64,000 nucleotides of DNA from Paramecium sonneborni (taxonomy: Eukaryota; Ciliophora; Oligohymenophorea; Peniculida; Parameciidae), in assembly GCA_905182985.1 (NCBI GenBank), contig CAJJDN010000055.1, positions 338,344 to 402,343 of the forward strand, in the 5' to 3' direction. The notes under the pieces are model-generated. The model was not told the DNA's origin. It did not search any database and worked only from the letters and a program-made list of their open reading frames with translations. A program made the position numbers and the translations under genes. How positions within the stretch are numbered: the stretch's first letter is position 1; every line of letters begins with the position of its first letter. This document shows positions 37,743 through 51,075 of this stretch, one piece after another.

Positions 37743-39170
37743 ATGTTAAATTAAGTGGTTTCATCTAAATTAGCTTAATGTGCTACTAATAACTAAATGA
37801 TCTAAGCTAAATTATAAATCATCAAAGAAGCCAGAAAACCTGTCTTAGCAGAAATTGATGATATACCTAAATAAAATTATATCTATCCACCCTTTCAATC
37901 TGAAATTCCAACATAACAATATTTAAAATAAGTTAATTAAGAAGTTAAAAAAATTAATCAAGAAATCAAAGTTATTAATTAAAAGGCAGAAATTTTCGAA
38001 AAAAAATATAATCGGGAAGAAAGAAAAAGACAAGATCAAAAATTATTTAAGAAACCAGTCATTAAGACTAAATAATAAATTGAATAAGAAAAAAAAGACA
38101 AAGAAGATAAGAGACTTGATGATTTTATTAATCGTATTGTTACTAAATATGAACCATATCTTAAAAAGCCAGAACCTCTTAAAGAAGCTGAAATCAAAGC
38201 CAAAAAAATTTATTAATAATAGTTTTAATAATATCAATCTAAAAAAGAATAATCCAATTAAATTTAAAAAGCTCTAGAAACTAAAGAATAAAAATAGTTT
38301 GATCTAGTTACTAAAAAAGATAATTGGGTAAAACAAAAATCATAAACTAAATTTTAATTAGTTGAAGATTATATAAAACCTAAAGAAGAAATTAAATTAG
38401 AGAAAGAATCAGAATCAATCATTATGAAGAGAGAGTAAGAAAAAAAAAAAAAAAAATAATAGATGTTATTTTATTAAATACTTGATGAAAAAGTAAAATT
38501 GGATTAAAAAATATTTAAGAAAAATTTTAATTTTTTGGTGACAAAAATATTTCATTAAATAGATAAATAAAAAACAGGATACATTTCTAAAGAAGAATTA
38601 CTATCTTATTTTAAAGAGTTTACTATATTTATTGATATTTTTGAAATAAATTGGTAATCATTTAAAGACTTTGTTGTCAAAATTAAAGCAACCCGTAAAG
38701 GACTTTTGAATAAATAAGAACTTATTGAAATTTTGTAAGATCAAAAATTACATAGTAAAATTGAGAATGTTGCAGAGAGAATTTAGAATTAATAAAAAGA
38801 AGATTATTAATTACCAGAATTTGATTAGGAAGTTTAAGGTAACCAAGATGAACAGAATCAAATACCTCAACAAGAAGAAAAAAGAGATCCAGATATAGAT
38901 TTTAAATAATTAGATTATATCACCTAAATAAATTAATAATTTTAAGATTAAAATTATCCAATTTATCATTAAGATTTAGAAAATAAAAAAATTGATTGTT
39001 AACTTTAAAAAGAATAATAAAAACAAAAGAAAAAGTTAGATCCAAATTTTATTATATTTAATAATGAAATAGGATAATTATCTGAATAGTATAATAAAGG
39101 AATACTTGAGTTTTAAAAGAACGAAGATTTTGTAATAGATTCTTTACTATACAATTTTTAATAAAAGTGA
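37743..39170 (+). CDS. Gln/Lys-rich helical protein with EF-hand-like loop
   Basis: An intronless frame of 475 residues. Very rich in Lys, Gln and Glu and largely predicted helical or coiled (LKQVNQEVKKINQEIKVINQ). Near residue 280 an EF-hand-like loop occurs (DKQKTGYISKEELLSYF), followed by a second helical unit (FVVKIKATRKGLLNKQELIEIL). No catalytic motif and no family recognised. A structural or Ca2+-linked cytoskeletal role is a guess. A 17-base A run codes for a Lys tract. It ends 46 bp from the convergent gene at 39217. Confidence 0.6.
38440..38456 (+). repeat. A17 homopolymer inside a gene
   Basis: Seventeen consecutive A in the coding strand, read as a Lys run. The frame is correct on both sides as given, but this is a slippage-prone site. 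Confidence 0.8.
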
Positions 39171-39216
39171 TTAATGCTTCATATATATATTATATTTTCA
39201 TTATTAAAAAATCATA

Positions 39217-42200
39217 TCAGTCATTATTAATGCGTTATTTTTTTTTTTATCCTCTAGTAAAGCTATTATTTAAATTTTAGGATTAAGAATTACTATTTAA
39301 TTTTGAATCAATAACAAATAAATCTAAAGATATGTTTTATAAATTACTTTGATCTTATGTTTTATTCGTATCTTAAAATAACGAAAGTACATCCTACTTA
39401 GTATAAAGATTATTTATTCTACTTTCTTAACAGCAATTAGGATTGGATTTAGTCATTGAGGAATTTGATTAAAATAGGTTAATGCTTGATATTTGATATG
39501 AAGATTACTGCATTTACGGAAATAGATTTTATTACTAAAGAGGTACTTGGTAACTGTTCCATGGCATACTTGATTAAGATTACTTAAAGGCATCAGGTTG
39601 GGATTAATATTTTTGTTCAAAATTTGGTGAATAGTAATTTGATACTGATTGATGAAAATTATTTTGTTAGCTAAAATTAAATTAATCATATTATGGCACA
39701 ACATCAATTGTTTCCATTTACTTATAAATTAAGCATTAATTATCCTTTTAAGATATATTCTATTAATCAAATAGGTTTTAAGTTTAAGTTTAATATGTTT
39801 AATTCTCTGAAAGAATATTAAATTTAAAAAGTTAATTATTTCTTGGCATCTTAAATAGATCTGAAAATTTTTGATTTTTAGTTGTTTATTATTGTTATTA
39901 AGAAATCTAAGAATTCTCTATTACTAAACCTGACAAAAAATATTAACTTACTTATTCTGAATCAATATGAGAATTTGGATTTAAAAATGGATTATTTTAC
40001 TTTAAGAGTTAATCAGTGTTTTGATTTGATTCTTTTATTTAATCAAATTCGTGAATAATATTTGAAGTTTTTGGTGTACTTTAATAATTCACAGACATTA
40101 ATGTATTTTAAGATTAAGGACTATCAGGCTTTTTATCTAATTATTGAATAAGCTATTAATTATGATTTATTTATTCAATTTAAGGTTATTATTATATTTT
40201 ATCATTGTTTTAAAATATACATTAATTATTTCCTATTTTAATCTAATTTACATTTTATATGATTACATTTTCATCTTTAAAATAAATAACAGAATCATCA
40301 TTTGAAATGTTAACTGATTTTTCTTATGTAATTGATTATTAACATTATTATTATTAGATTTCAGAATCAATTTTGCATTATTAGTTGATAAATTCATTTA
40401 AATTTGAACGATTGCATTAAATTTATAGGCTAACTATATTTGAATCTAATAAAAGTTTTTTTTATTTTTTAAATTATTTTTAAGATCCTAAACTGTCTAT
40501 TTAATTTTAGTATTCATTATTTTAATGTTCATTTTGGCTTTTATTTAATTATTATTCCTATACTTAAATGAAATTTGCTTGTTCTGTAGGGTCAGGATGA
40601 AATATAGAAAAAAGTTTATTTTAAATCTCAAAAGAGCTATTAATTGAACATTATTCTTCTGATATTGAGGAATCAATATGTTAAGAAAAAGAAATATGTT
40701 CCATATTGAATAAGAGCTCTTAAGGTTCTCCCTTTGTATTAGTACCAGTAGAACTTGAAAAATATTAATTTTCTTAAATAAATTATTTGAAGTTAACAAT
40801 GTTGCAAGAAATTCCATTTTGAGTATCAGAGATATTTCTTTTTTAATCATTAAATTATTGACAACTAAATTGTTAATTTTATTTAATGTTTGCAAAAGAT
40901 TAAATTTCAAATTAATTTATTTGAGACATTTATCCTTTAGTCTAAACTTCTTAATTGTTCGAAGGGGGAGGTTTTTCAATACAATTGTCTTAGTATTTGA
41001 TTTTTTTAATTGAATAATTGGACAGGAAATTTGAGGAATTTTCTTAATTGAATTCAACATTAAAATTCTAAGATTTTAAATTATAGTCTAAGTCTATTTA
41101 TTATGAGTTGTCTATTTGATAATAGAAACAAAAATTACCTTCCATTTTTGTATGTTTTTGAATTTTGGCATGATTTTTTTTAAACTTCATTTGTTTCTTG
41201 GGTTTGTTAAGATAAGGTTGCTAATCTTTTAATTTGATAGCTTGGTTAATATTGGATTCTTGAGATGTTTAATTTTGTTTTTGAATAACCTCCTGGTAAT
41301 ATAAATCAAAGGGATATAAAGACTTGCGTTTTGAAGTTTAATTATGTTCTTAGTTCGGTAGAATATGATCTACAATTACAAGATTATTTTAAAATTAATG
41401 AGATAGTTCTTTTTCTAAATTTAATTCATTATAGCATTGTATCCGTTAAATTGTACTCGATGGGTTGATAGTAGGTTGAAACAAATCTTAAATCTTGTTT
41501 TTTAGCTTTGTTATTATGCCTGGTTTAGAGTTTTTAGAAGAACCAAAGGGACTAAAGGGAGAGTAAGTTGATAGTTTATTTCTAAAAAGAAAATTATGCA
41601 TAATTTAATTAATATATTATTATATTTAGAAAACCTAGATGAGAAATAATTATATGTTTTAAGTACTAATTGTTTTATATAAAATAATTATAACTAATCA
41701 TAATTAAATCTCCCATTTCTTTCTGCCATTTAGGTCTCTATTCTAAATTTTAATTGTTCATATACTTAAAATAGAATTTCATCCATATAAGACTTCTTGT
41801 TAAGATTACATTTTATTCCATTTTTACATTAATTTGGTATTCCATTCCCTGTTATAGGATTTCTATCAATTTATTTACTAATTAAAGTATATATAAGGTT
41901 TTCCTTATTAGAATATTCAAAAATCTTATTAGCTGCTTCATTTTCTTTAATTCTCGTTAAAGATATAGAGACTTAAGGTCTCTTATAGAATCCAGATTAA
42001 CTTGTTTTCTTATGAAAATTAATAAATGAACAATCTCTTTCAATATGAGTTGGCTTAATATAATCTACTGAATGTGTTAATAAATCTTTTTTGCTTTAAT
42101 TTCTAGATGGAGAATGTCTTCTTCTATATCTAAAATTAAATTATTTAAATTTTACTTATATACTTCCTCTTTCTTTGGCATCATATCCTAAATAGAAGAT

Positions 42201-42427
42201 TCATATTTGCATTAATTAATTCTAATCTAACTTCTATTTTATTTTGTTAAACCTAATTCTGTACTGGTTGCCTAATAAATATATTTTTATTTAGTATATA
42301 CATTTTTGTTAATATGTGTTGATTAAGGTTATTTTACAAATAATTAACACTAATTTAGTTTAAATTATGCCGATGCTTAAGAAAAGTGTCCTTATGGAAA
42401 ATGCTTTTTTGATAAAATGTTTTTCAT
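39217..42427 (-). CDS. Very large Gln/Asn/Ser-rich disordered protein
   Basis: A protein of 1050 residues after introns 42130-42155 (26 nt, TAG) and 41635-41666 (32 nt, TAG). The first 260 residues are basic and Ser/Lys-rich (RRRHSPSRN, AANKIFEYSNKENL). The remaining 800 are low-complexity, dominated by Gln (mostly TAA), Asn and Ser (QQFNDQKRNISDTQNG, QSSMPWNSYQVPLQQQ), prion-like in composition. No folded domain is apparent. The continuous frame across more than 2.4 kb, whole codons after splicing, and the strand asymmetry support the model; the plus strand also shows long but TGA-broken frames here. A role in RNA granules or transcription is only a guess from composition. Confidence 0.72.
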
Positions 42428-42520
42428 CTCAACGAACTTTTTATTATTATTATTTTTGCTTATAAAATAATAGTTATTTCTTTAAAAGAAAGAAATTGTC
42501 AATTATTATTAATTTATTAA
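42428..42520. promoter_or_regulatory. Divergent spacer
   Basis: A 93-bp A/T-rich gap between the start codons of the Gln/Asn-rich gene (minus) and the coiled-coil gene (plus). No specific element recognised. Confidence 0.45.
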
Positions 42521-43485
42521 ATGTTACCAAGGATATCTTAAAGTTAGTAACTAAATTCTATTCATTATTAAGAAGATGTTACATTAAATGAAGTAAAAAA
42601 GAGAAAAAAAGAATTAGAATTATAAGCATAGAGTATTGAAAATAGAATAAGATAACTTAGAAGTGAAGAAGGAAAATTAGTTAAACGAATAGTATAAACA
42701 GAATATTTAACCTCAGATGTTTATCAATAAAAATTAGCTTCATAACTAAAAGTAAAAAAAATACTTAAATATAATAGAAAGAATAAAAAATAATAAAAAA
42801 TTAACATTAATATAGATATTAATAGAATGATTCAAAATTATTGACAGAGTAATCTATTGGAAATGAAAGAAATAAAGAACTCTATATAAAAACAACAATT
42901 AAAAGAAATTAATTGAAGTAAGTTAAACAAGAATTTAGATAATATAAGCATGATGAAGCATAGAATTATAGAAAACTTTTATAATATGAACTATTTAAAT
43001 ATATTGAAGAATAATAAAAATGGCATCAAAATTAAAAACTAAAGGCAGCATTAAGAAAGCAAGAGTAAAATTTATCTGAGTTATTAATTCGAGATAAATT
43101 AAATGAAAAAAGAAACAAAATAAAATAAGAGATGAATAAAGAAAAATTCAAAACCATTCAAGAGAATGAAGAAAGAGAAAAACACATTAAATAATTAGAG
43201 ATAGAAGAATTATAAATAGTATAAAAATTATAAGAAACTTAATAAAGAGAGAAGGATGTGAAAGGAAAATTAATTGCTGCTACTAGATTATAACCAGAAT
43301 AATTTGCTAAAACATTTCATTCATTAAATAATACATCAATATTGGCAGAATAGTTAAACATCTAAAATAATGTATTTATATATATAATATAAAAGAAATA
43401 ATTAGAAATTTTACAATAAAATTAATAAAGTCATAATGATAATGAGCATAAAGAAGAATAATAGGGAACTTAAACTGAAGAATGA
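42521..43485 (+). CDS. Coiled-coil protein
   Basis: A protein of 312 residues after one 26-nt intron (TAG) near 42748; a second possible 24-nt intron near 43373-43396 (AAG) does not change the frame and would give 304. Nearly all charged coiled coil (EVKKRKKELELQAQSIENRIRQL, then KAALRKQEQNLSELLIRDKLNEK). No domain recognised; likely cytoskeletal. Short spacer to the large membrane gene downstream. Confidence 0.65.
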
Positions 43486-43607
43486 ATTCATTAAATTTAC
43501 ATAAAATATAATAAAGCTTAATTTACCATTTATTAATTCTTATAATAATTCCTTACGATTTTATTGTTTATATTTAAGTCAATCAATATTAAAGCAGCTT
43601 TATTAAT

Positions 43608-46600
43608 ATGTTTAAGAAAACTTAATTTATTTTAAAATTTCTTGCCAGACTATTAGAATTTGAAAACAAAGCTTACATTCTGCCTGAACATTTAGTTAAT
43701 ATTTTACTATTGTAACATTCCTTAATAAACATATCATATCTCTATTAAAAGAATAGATAATCATGGATCTACATATTAGTGCTTATTGCAAGACCTCAAA
43801 TAATAATAAAGATTGCATATTTAGATTATTTTATGCTTGCATTTATTTTTTTGTGGATTGTATTTTTATTTAATCAAAATTTTTATGGAGCCTCACTGAC
43901 TAGTTTATTGAATACGATTTTGAAAACTGCATTTTTTAATTTTGTACTTGAGTAGATGGATGATTAATTAGGAATTATTGTTGGATTATTTATAACCTTA
44001 TTATAATTTTTGGATGTTTTATTAATATAAGGAACACTAACTGTTAATACTATAAATTTTTAAGTTCCATACTCTAACTTCTTAAATATAATAGATTTTA
44101 TATTAAATATTCTGCTAATTTATTTTTAGTTATTTAATTTTCATTAAATATTGTTATAAATATTAGCTTTAATTAAATCATGTTTATAGTTAACCTTTAT
44201 TATCTTACATAACAATTATAGAAATAGCACAATTAGAAAAATGGTAGCTTTTTCTCATTTGGCTACAATTGCATTTGGAATAATAGATTTTGTTAATTAT
44301 TAACATTCATATACGTTAGTTATATTACCTTTATTGCTTAAAATTATACTTTAGTCATAATTCTCTAATCATAAAGTTGATGAACCTATTCTAGAAGCTT
44401 CAATATTATTAGAATAAGGATAGGCTTTTAAATGTTTTACAATTTTAAACAACTAAAAGAATCTAGGAATAATGAAATAAGCAAAATGTAATCAATAAAT
44501 GAAATTGTGTATTGATTAAATAATTATAAAAATATAAAAGCCACACTAAACTTTAAAAGGAGTTTGTTAATAATTAATGAAAAACGATGAAAGAAATGTT
44601 TATCTGTCTAATTAATTAAATAGTTTGATTGAAAACAAATTATCTTTACTTTAAAATTTTAAAAATATTAATTTTAAATAATTGCTGAATTATACTAATA
44701 AAATTAATTCAATAAATAGGTAATTAAAATAATACCGAAGTTAATAAAATAGTATGATGATCTAATCATTATAAGTTTTCTTTTATTCAGAAATAGTAAA
44801 TGATTTACTTAAAGCATAATAAATTTAAGGTAGCTTTACGACATCTTAAGAGACTTAAGTTAAATTTAATGATTCAATGTTATCTAAGTTAATTTATTTA
44901 GTTGCTAATTATTAAAATAATAAATTGATAATTAAATCTATATCGAGCAATGCTCCAAAAACATTTTGTAATAAAAGCCTTGATGATCTCATTCCTTAAG
45001 GAGTTAGAGAATGGCACTCTTTATTAGTAGATTAATTTGTTACTAATGGTTAATCAAAGTATGTTAGAAATTTAAATAACAATTACATTACTAATGAAAA
45101 TTTTATTGAAAATGTTTAATTTGCCATTGATCTCATATATATAGATGAAGTTAACTTTGTTTGCTTATTCTAACCCACACTTTTATAAACAAAAACAGTC
45201 ATTATTAATTAAAACTATTAAATTACTTCAATGAGTTCAGATTTCAGTGATTTTATCAATTTAAGTAAATATTTTCAAATAGGACAATAACTTGATAAAT
45301 TTATACCAGCTGTTACTCAAATTACAGAAAGTTGTTATCTAGAAAATATGATAGTAATATAATCTGATCATATTTTAAGTACTAATAATTTTTCTGATAA
45401 AAAACGTGAAATGAATTATTATTGTGATGTCAATATTACTGTTAAATTAAATAAAGGTAAAATGATATATATGATCATCTAATTTGATAATTTTAAGAAA
45501 TAATTAATAAAAAAAAATGATGACCTAACATAAGATTAATTGCCTACATTTGAAATTATTCCAAATGAAATAGACAATAATATGATTATTGATCCGTATG
45601 AATTTTCTGAAGATTTTTATGATAGGATAAATATGCAGAATTATATGAATATTGATGAAAAAACTGTAGCTTAATAATAAATTATTACACCTAGAGATGA
45701 AGAAGTATCACTAGTTCCATTTTAAAGAGTAGCAAAAAGATTTAAATCTTAATTTTAAAAATCATAATTTTAAGAAGAACAATAAGCTTAATTTATGGAT
45801 GTTCAGTCTTAAGTTTCTTCATTAAAATAATTTAGAAATTCTAAATTTTATAGAAAATATGAACTTTATAATAAGTTTCTTTAATATATTCCATATAATA
45901 GAATGCATAAATTCATTATTGTGATTATGTTTCTGTTATGCTTCTGTCAGATTATTTTCATAATTATTGTATTTAAACAATTTATATTTAGCAATTAACA
46001 AATATGGCCTTAATAACATTAGCAGAAGATGTTAATTTGTTAGAAATTAAAAATTTAATATTTTAACCAATGGAATTATTTTTAGTAACCAGATGGACAT
46101 TATTTAACTATAAAAATCAACTAAATGAAAAATAAATTACCTTAGAAGAATATAATAATAGAACTGAATTTGCTTTATCTAATTTAGATTTAGGATACGA
46201 TTAATTAAACAAAAATATATAATCAGTATTATTCAAAAAGGAATTACAGCCATTATTGTAAATTAAATATTTATATGCTTATTAATACTTAGATACATAT
46301 AAAAATGAATAATATAATATGACTTTAAGAACAGCTATTTAAATTCTACTAAACTTTTAATATACACTTAAAATGAATTATAAAATTGATAAAACAGTTG
46401 CTATTGATACTCCTTAAATATTTTATAGTTATAAGAACTATAAAGTATTAAATGACATTACTTAATAACTTAATCTTGATATAATATCAGAAACATTAAT
46501 TAGAGCAAATTTAATTCAAGTTTAGATAGAAACCATATTAGTTGTTCATTAAATATTACTAATATTCTTTTTAATTTTAATATTTTTTTTGCATTAAATT

Positions 46601-47693
46601 ATTGATAAAAGACTTATACAGTGTATCAATTTGAAATAATATGTTAATGAAAGAGAATTAGAATTAGAAATAAAAAAATATTAAATATTTCTAAATTAAC
46701 TTAAATTAGATAATTCATTCAAATTTTGTTACCGACTAAATATGGAATTAAAAGAATAATAATTTTAATAAGTTTAAAATTTTGAAATTTAAGCAAAAAT
46801 TAAATTTTAAAAAATTTCAAGTAATTCTTTTGTTAAATATTTATTGCTTTTATCAACTGTTTACATTTTATTCTCTTTTAATCATTTCGTTATTTACTTT
46901 TTATAAAAAACCTTTATATAAAAATATCCTCAAACTGCAATATAATTAGAAGCATTTGCAAATTTGGGAGTTGATTTTCCTTGTATGTTTGCATAACGTG
47001 AAATTTTGTTAGAAAGGAAAAGATTGTTTTATTTAACTTAAGAAGATTTCGAGAATGTATACTAAAGAATAATATTAGCTTTGAATAACACTGCTAAATT
47101 TGATTCAACTTAAAAGGATTTTTCTAAGTATAATATAATTCTAATTTAGAATTTTAGTAACAAAAAAATTTTAAGATTACTATGAATAATTATTAGGATC
47201 AAATCTTTGTAACTTTATTCCCATTAGCTTATAGGAAAAAAGTAAATTGATATGCCCCTAAATTTTTAATTAAAATATGTAATTAGGTATGAAGGCCGTT
47301 TTAGTTTATGCTGAAAATTTGATTGCAAAAGAGATTGAAATTAATAAATTTACTAAAAGGCTAACTATTGTATATAATGAATTAGATGGTGTTTTTATTT
47401 TATCACAAATCATTAAAAATGTTAATGATTAATTTGTTTAAGATTTATAAGAACTGACCAATCAATTAGCCTAAATTTTGAATGTAAAATATTCGTTAAT
47501 TTATTAGATAATAAATATTTGTTATATTGTATTGATCATTTTAATTATTTTGATATGGACCCCAAAATTGGCTGTGGTTTTTATTAATAATTCTAAATAA
47601 ATTGTTCAATTTGTGCAAATATTACCTACTTATTCTATCTACACAAATGATTTGTTTGAAAGAATTTTAAGAAGCTTTTTAAATCAGAATTGA
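43608..47693 (+). CDS. Giant polytopic protein with PAS-like region
   Basis: A protein of 1347 residues after introns 45969-45991 (23 nt, TAG) and 47157-47175 (19 nt, AAG). An N-terminal block of about eight to nine membrane helices precedes a soluble region with a PAS-like stretch (SLDDLIPQGVREWHSLLVDQF, FVCLFQPT, then SSDFSDFINLSKYFQIGQQLD). Two further membrane clusters each precede a large loop, ending with a helix VLIILIILIWTP. It shares the layout of the genes at 11246 and 51487 but lacks the long Gln-rich linkers and a textbook PAS core, so it is a divergent relative. A sensory membrane role is inferred. Confidence 0.65.
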
Positions 47694-48286
47694 TATTATT
47701 TTTAATCAAATATTTGTTCTTTTAATTTTTATAATTAAGAATTTATTTATAAATTACTAATTTCAATATATTAAAAATATATTAAATTTTGATCTAGAGT
47801 AACATTGAGGAAAATTAAAAAGAAAATTTCAATAATTTTTTTCCTTTTTTTAATCAAAATAGGAACCTATTTATTAAATTCTTATAAAAAATATTTAAAA
47901 AAACTAAAACATAAAACTGATGCTTCATCATTCCCAATAATAAATAAAAGAATAATTTATTTATTTTTGTAAATCATTCTTTTTTTCTTAACATTTTGGC
48001 TTTAGTAACAACTTAAAGTTTTTCTAAATCCCAACATCAAATTGGAATTCTTAAAGTAGTTGTATTACAAATTTTCAACAGTTTAAATCAAATATTTAAT
48101 AAAAATTTATAAAATTTATTGTAAAATTGATTATAATCCCAATTGATTAATATGATTGAATCTCTTTCCAAATTTTCTGCCTTTTAACAAATTTTAATAT
48201 TTTGGATAGACACTTATTTCCTATTTTAAGATAGAAAGCTATAAATTAAAAAACAATTCAATGAAAGGAACCCTATTAATTCTCAT
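47684..48286 (-). CDS. Possible small gene, overlaps neighbour's 3' end
   Basis: A single open frame of 200 residues on the minus strand. Its stop (47684-47686) overlaps the last codons of the plus-strand membrane gene by 10 bp. The composition is Gln/Lys/Ile-rich with one hydrophobic stretch (IIEIFFLIFLNV). An alternative plus-strand frame through the same DNA is also open for over 100 codons, because TGA alone ends frames and the DNA is very A/T-rich. It could also be the 3' end of the GTPase gene if that gene's stop were bypassed by an unseen intron. Unrecognised. Confidence 0.3.
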
Positions 48287-48342
48287 AAAAACCTCAATAA
48301 TTTAAGAAAAATTTAATTTATTAAAAATAAATTTTTTTATTA

Positions 48343-51075
48343 TCAATCATTAATATGTTTTCCTCCAACAATATTTTACTTCTATATATTTGCATTTTCT
48401 ATTGCCTATTCATTCTCCTTTACTTCAAAATAAAGCAAAATTCTTCCATAAAAAATACTTATTGGAAAAAAGTGATCTAATGAATCGTAGCCTTTATATT
48501 AAGTTTTCGTTAAAATATCCAGTAAATCTTATAAATCTAAATTTATTTTAATCAAATGTTTTTTGAGAGTATTTAATGCGATTACAATATTTATCTTATC
48601 ACTTAATCCCAGCTTTTCATTAAATACATTTTTACATTATTTAATCCAATTTCCTTTTGAATTAAAGTTGTCCGTCTAATTATATTTTGATCCTATTTAG
48701 AATAATTTATATAATTGTTCTAATTAATTAAGACTATATCTCTCAGATTCGTTTAGGAAATCTTAATTAATTTTAAGAGATTCTTTTAGTAAATTAATTT
48801 AGTCTAATTGATTTAATTTATCAATAGTATATTTTTGAATAATGCTATCAATTTTGCTAAATAGTTATTAACATTCAAAAGAAACCTTTTAAATTTTTTC
48901 AAATAGTTGATATTTATCCATCAATAATTGGAACAATTATTTTAATTTTTTATGATTACCTGAATTATTATCATCAATAAACTCCAATTAATTATTTATG
49001 ATGTAACAAATATCTAATAGTTAATTTTTGAATTCTTCAGTATTCTTAGGATTTAAGGATGAAAGTTTAAGAAATAATTTAATATCTTATTATAATTGTT
49101 AACCATTTAAATATTCATTGTTATCTTAAATTTAAACAATTTTTTCAATAAACTTTTATTCTAAATATTCTAATTTTTATATTAAGCTAGTAGATACTTA
49201 TTAAAATAATTTTTATTCAATTAAATTAATATTGAAATTCTTAATATATAGTAAGTTAAGTACTATTTTTTTATCTAAATTGTATTCCCCGTCTTTAATT
49301 TAAATTGTTTGATAATTTGGTTTCTTAATGTATTAATTCAATATTTTTATATCTATAGTTTTATAAAGCGGAGTTCCTTCTTTGTTGTTAACTATTATAT
49401 TAAAAGAATCAAGAGTTATAGTTTTATTCAATTCCATCAATTTTATTAAACCTAATTAAATATTTTCATTTATAAAATTTTGATTTATAACTAATTATAA
49501 ATAAAAATGTTTTTAGTTCTTTTGACAATAAACAAAAAAGTACTCAAGCAATATAACAAAATCTTCTGAAAATTGTTCAAATTCAATAATTAAGTCTTTA
49601 TCTTTTTATACAATCTCAATTACCTTGTCGTATTCTATTTTTCCAAAGTGTATTTGCATTATAGAGTTTTGAAAATGCATTTTTTTATGAGGAACTTTAT
49701 AATACAAGTTAATTGAAGTACTTTTACCAGACAATGGATTCCCAATAAATACTAGTAATCTATCCCAATTAGAATATTTCTAAAATTCGTCGATATTTGA
49801 TTCAATACCATGAATTATCTATTTCTCTTTTTCAGTGGGTTTTATTTTTTCTGCTATTTACTTTTATATAGTCTTAACTTAATCTCAAACTTCCTATTTC
49901 TTATTCTTGTTAGATATTTTAAATTATCTAAGATCTATTTATATTTCTTTTAAACATTACAACAAATTCTCTATAATGTTCTATTCAAATAAATATCTGA
50001 GTTCTTCAAGCTTTGTTGATTTGCATTCCTCATATTTTAATGCAGTATAATATTTTGTTAAATCTTAATAATAGAATTTATTTAAAAATAACATTGGGAT
50101 ATCATAATCTATAATTTAGCAGAATTGCATTAATTAATCTCTTTTTTTCTATAATTCATCTAATTCTTAAGTTTTTTAAATGAATTTTGTAATAGATTAG
50201 TCTATTTCAACTTAAAAAATATCTCTAATTCCAATTAATATCTTTTAAAGTTATAATACAGCTTATTCGGTTATGCTCAATTTAAAATTAATACTTATTT
50301 CATGATCCCTATTTTATTTAATAAAATCATGGATGTTATTTTTGAATTATTCTTATTAATGCTTTTCTGGTAAAATTTATAAATCAAATATTATATTTTT
50401 GAGCCTTTAATAAAATTCTTTTGACACAGAATATGCTATATTAGCTTTCTATATTGGGTTATCTTCTTAATTAATTTCCTTAACTAACCATTCATTAAGC
50501 ATATTCAGTTACCAATCCTTAATTTGGTTTACAATTAAGCAAATTCTATTATTGTTAAACATAGTATTAATTTCTTCTTTACTATTAAATAAATTTTCAG
50601 CTAAAAATAAAGGTTATCTATAGCATTCGCGATTATTCATCTAAAAGTGAATAACAATTAATAGTATTATATTTTTATAAGATTTTAATAATTCTAATAA
50701 TTAAATTTAAGGAGTTAAATCATCTAAGCGATTTTGATTGTCATCAAATCCAGGGGTGTCTATAATATCTATTTCTTAAGATAAACTATAAATATTTGGA
50801 GTTTTGGTCATAGAATCACCCTTCTAACCAATTAACGATTCTTCAACAGTTTTCACTTCTAATGTTTCTGTCTTAGTTTCAGCTAATTCATCACCTTTTA
50901 AAATATGATAAATTGTTGATTTTCCAACTCTTGTTTTACCAAATAAAATAACAGCTGTTTTTTCTTTCTTTTAATTTAAATTTATTTCTTTCAAATAGAA
51001 TTCCATCTATTCCTTAAATTTATCTATTAACTATTCATCGCTTTAAGATTCCTTTTCTTTCTAGCCTTAATCCAT
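48343..51075 (-). CDS. Tandem P-loop GTPase-like protein
   Basis: A protein of 900 residues if a 30-nt intron near 49858-49887 (contains a TGA, ends AAG) is removed. Domain 1 (about 40-200) has Walker A GKTRVGKST, G3 DTPGF and a G4-like IVNQIKD; this resembles AIG1/septin-like TRAFAC GTPases. A helical region follows. Domain 2 starts near residue 440 with Walker A GNPLSGKST and a G4-like IVNNKEG; its G3 is unclear. The C-terminal half is a long charged helical region. Two P-loop domains in one chain suggest intramolecular dimerisation (inference). If the intron is wrong, it would be two adjacent genes. Confidence 0.6.

Noticed and set aside
39230..41600. A plus-strand coding-like relic broken by about ten in-frame TGA codons, first read as a pseudogene or TGA-as-Trp gene.
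   Set aside because: The minus strand carries one uninterrupted Q/N/S-rich frame with two ordinary introns over the same DNA. With TGA as the only stop and A/T-rich sequence, antisense frames stay open by chance.
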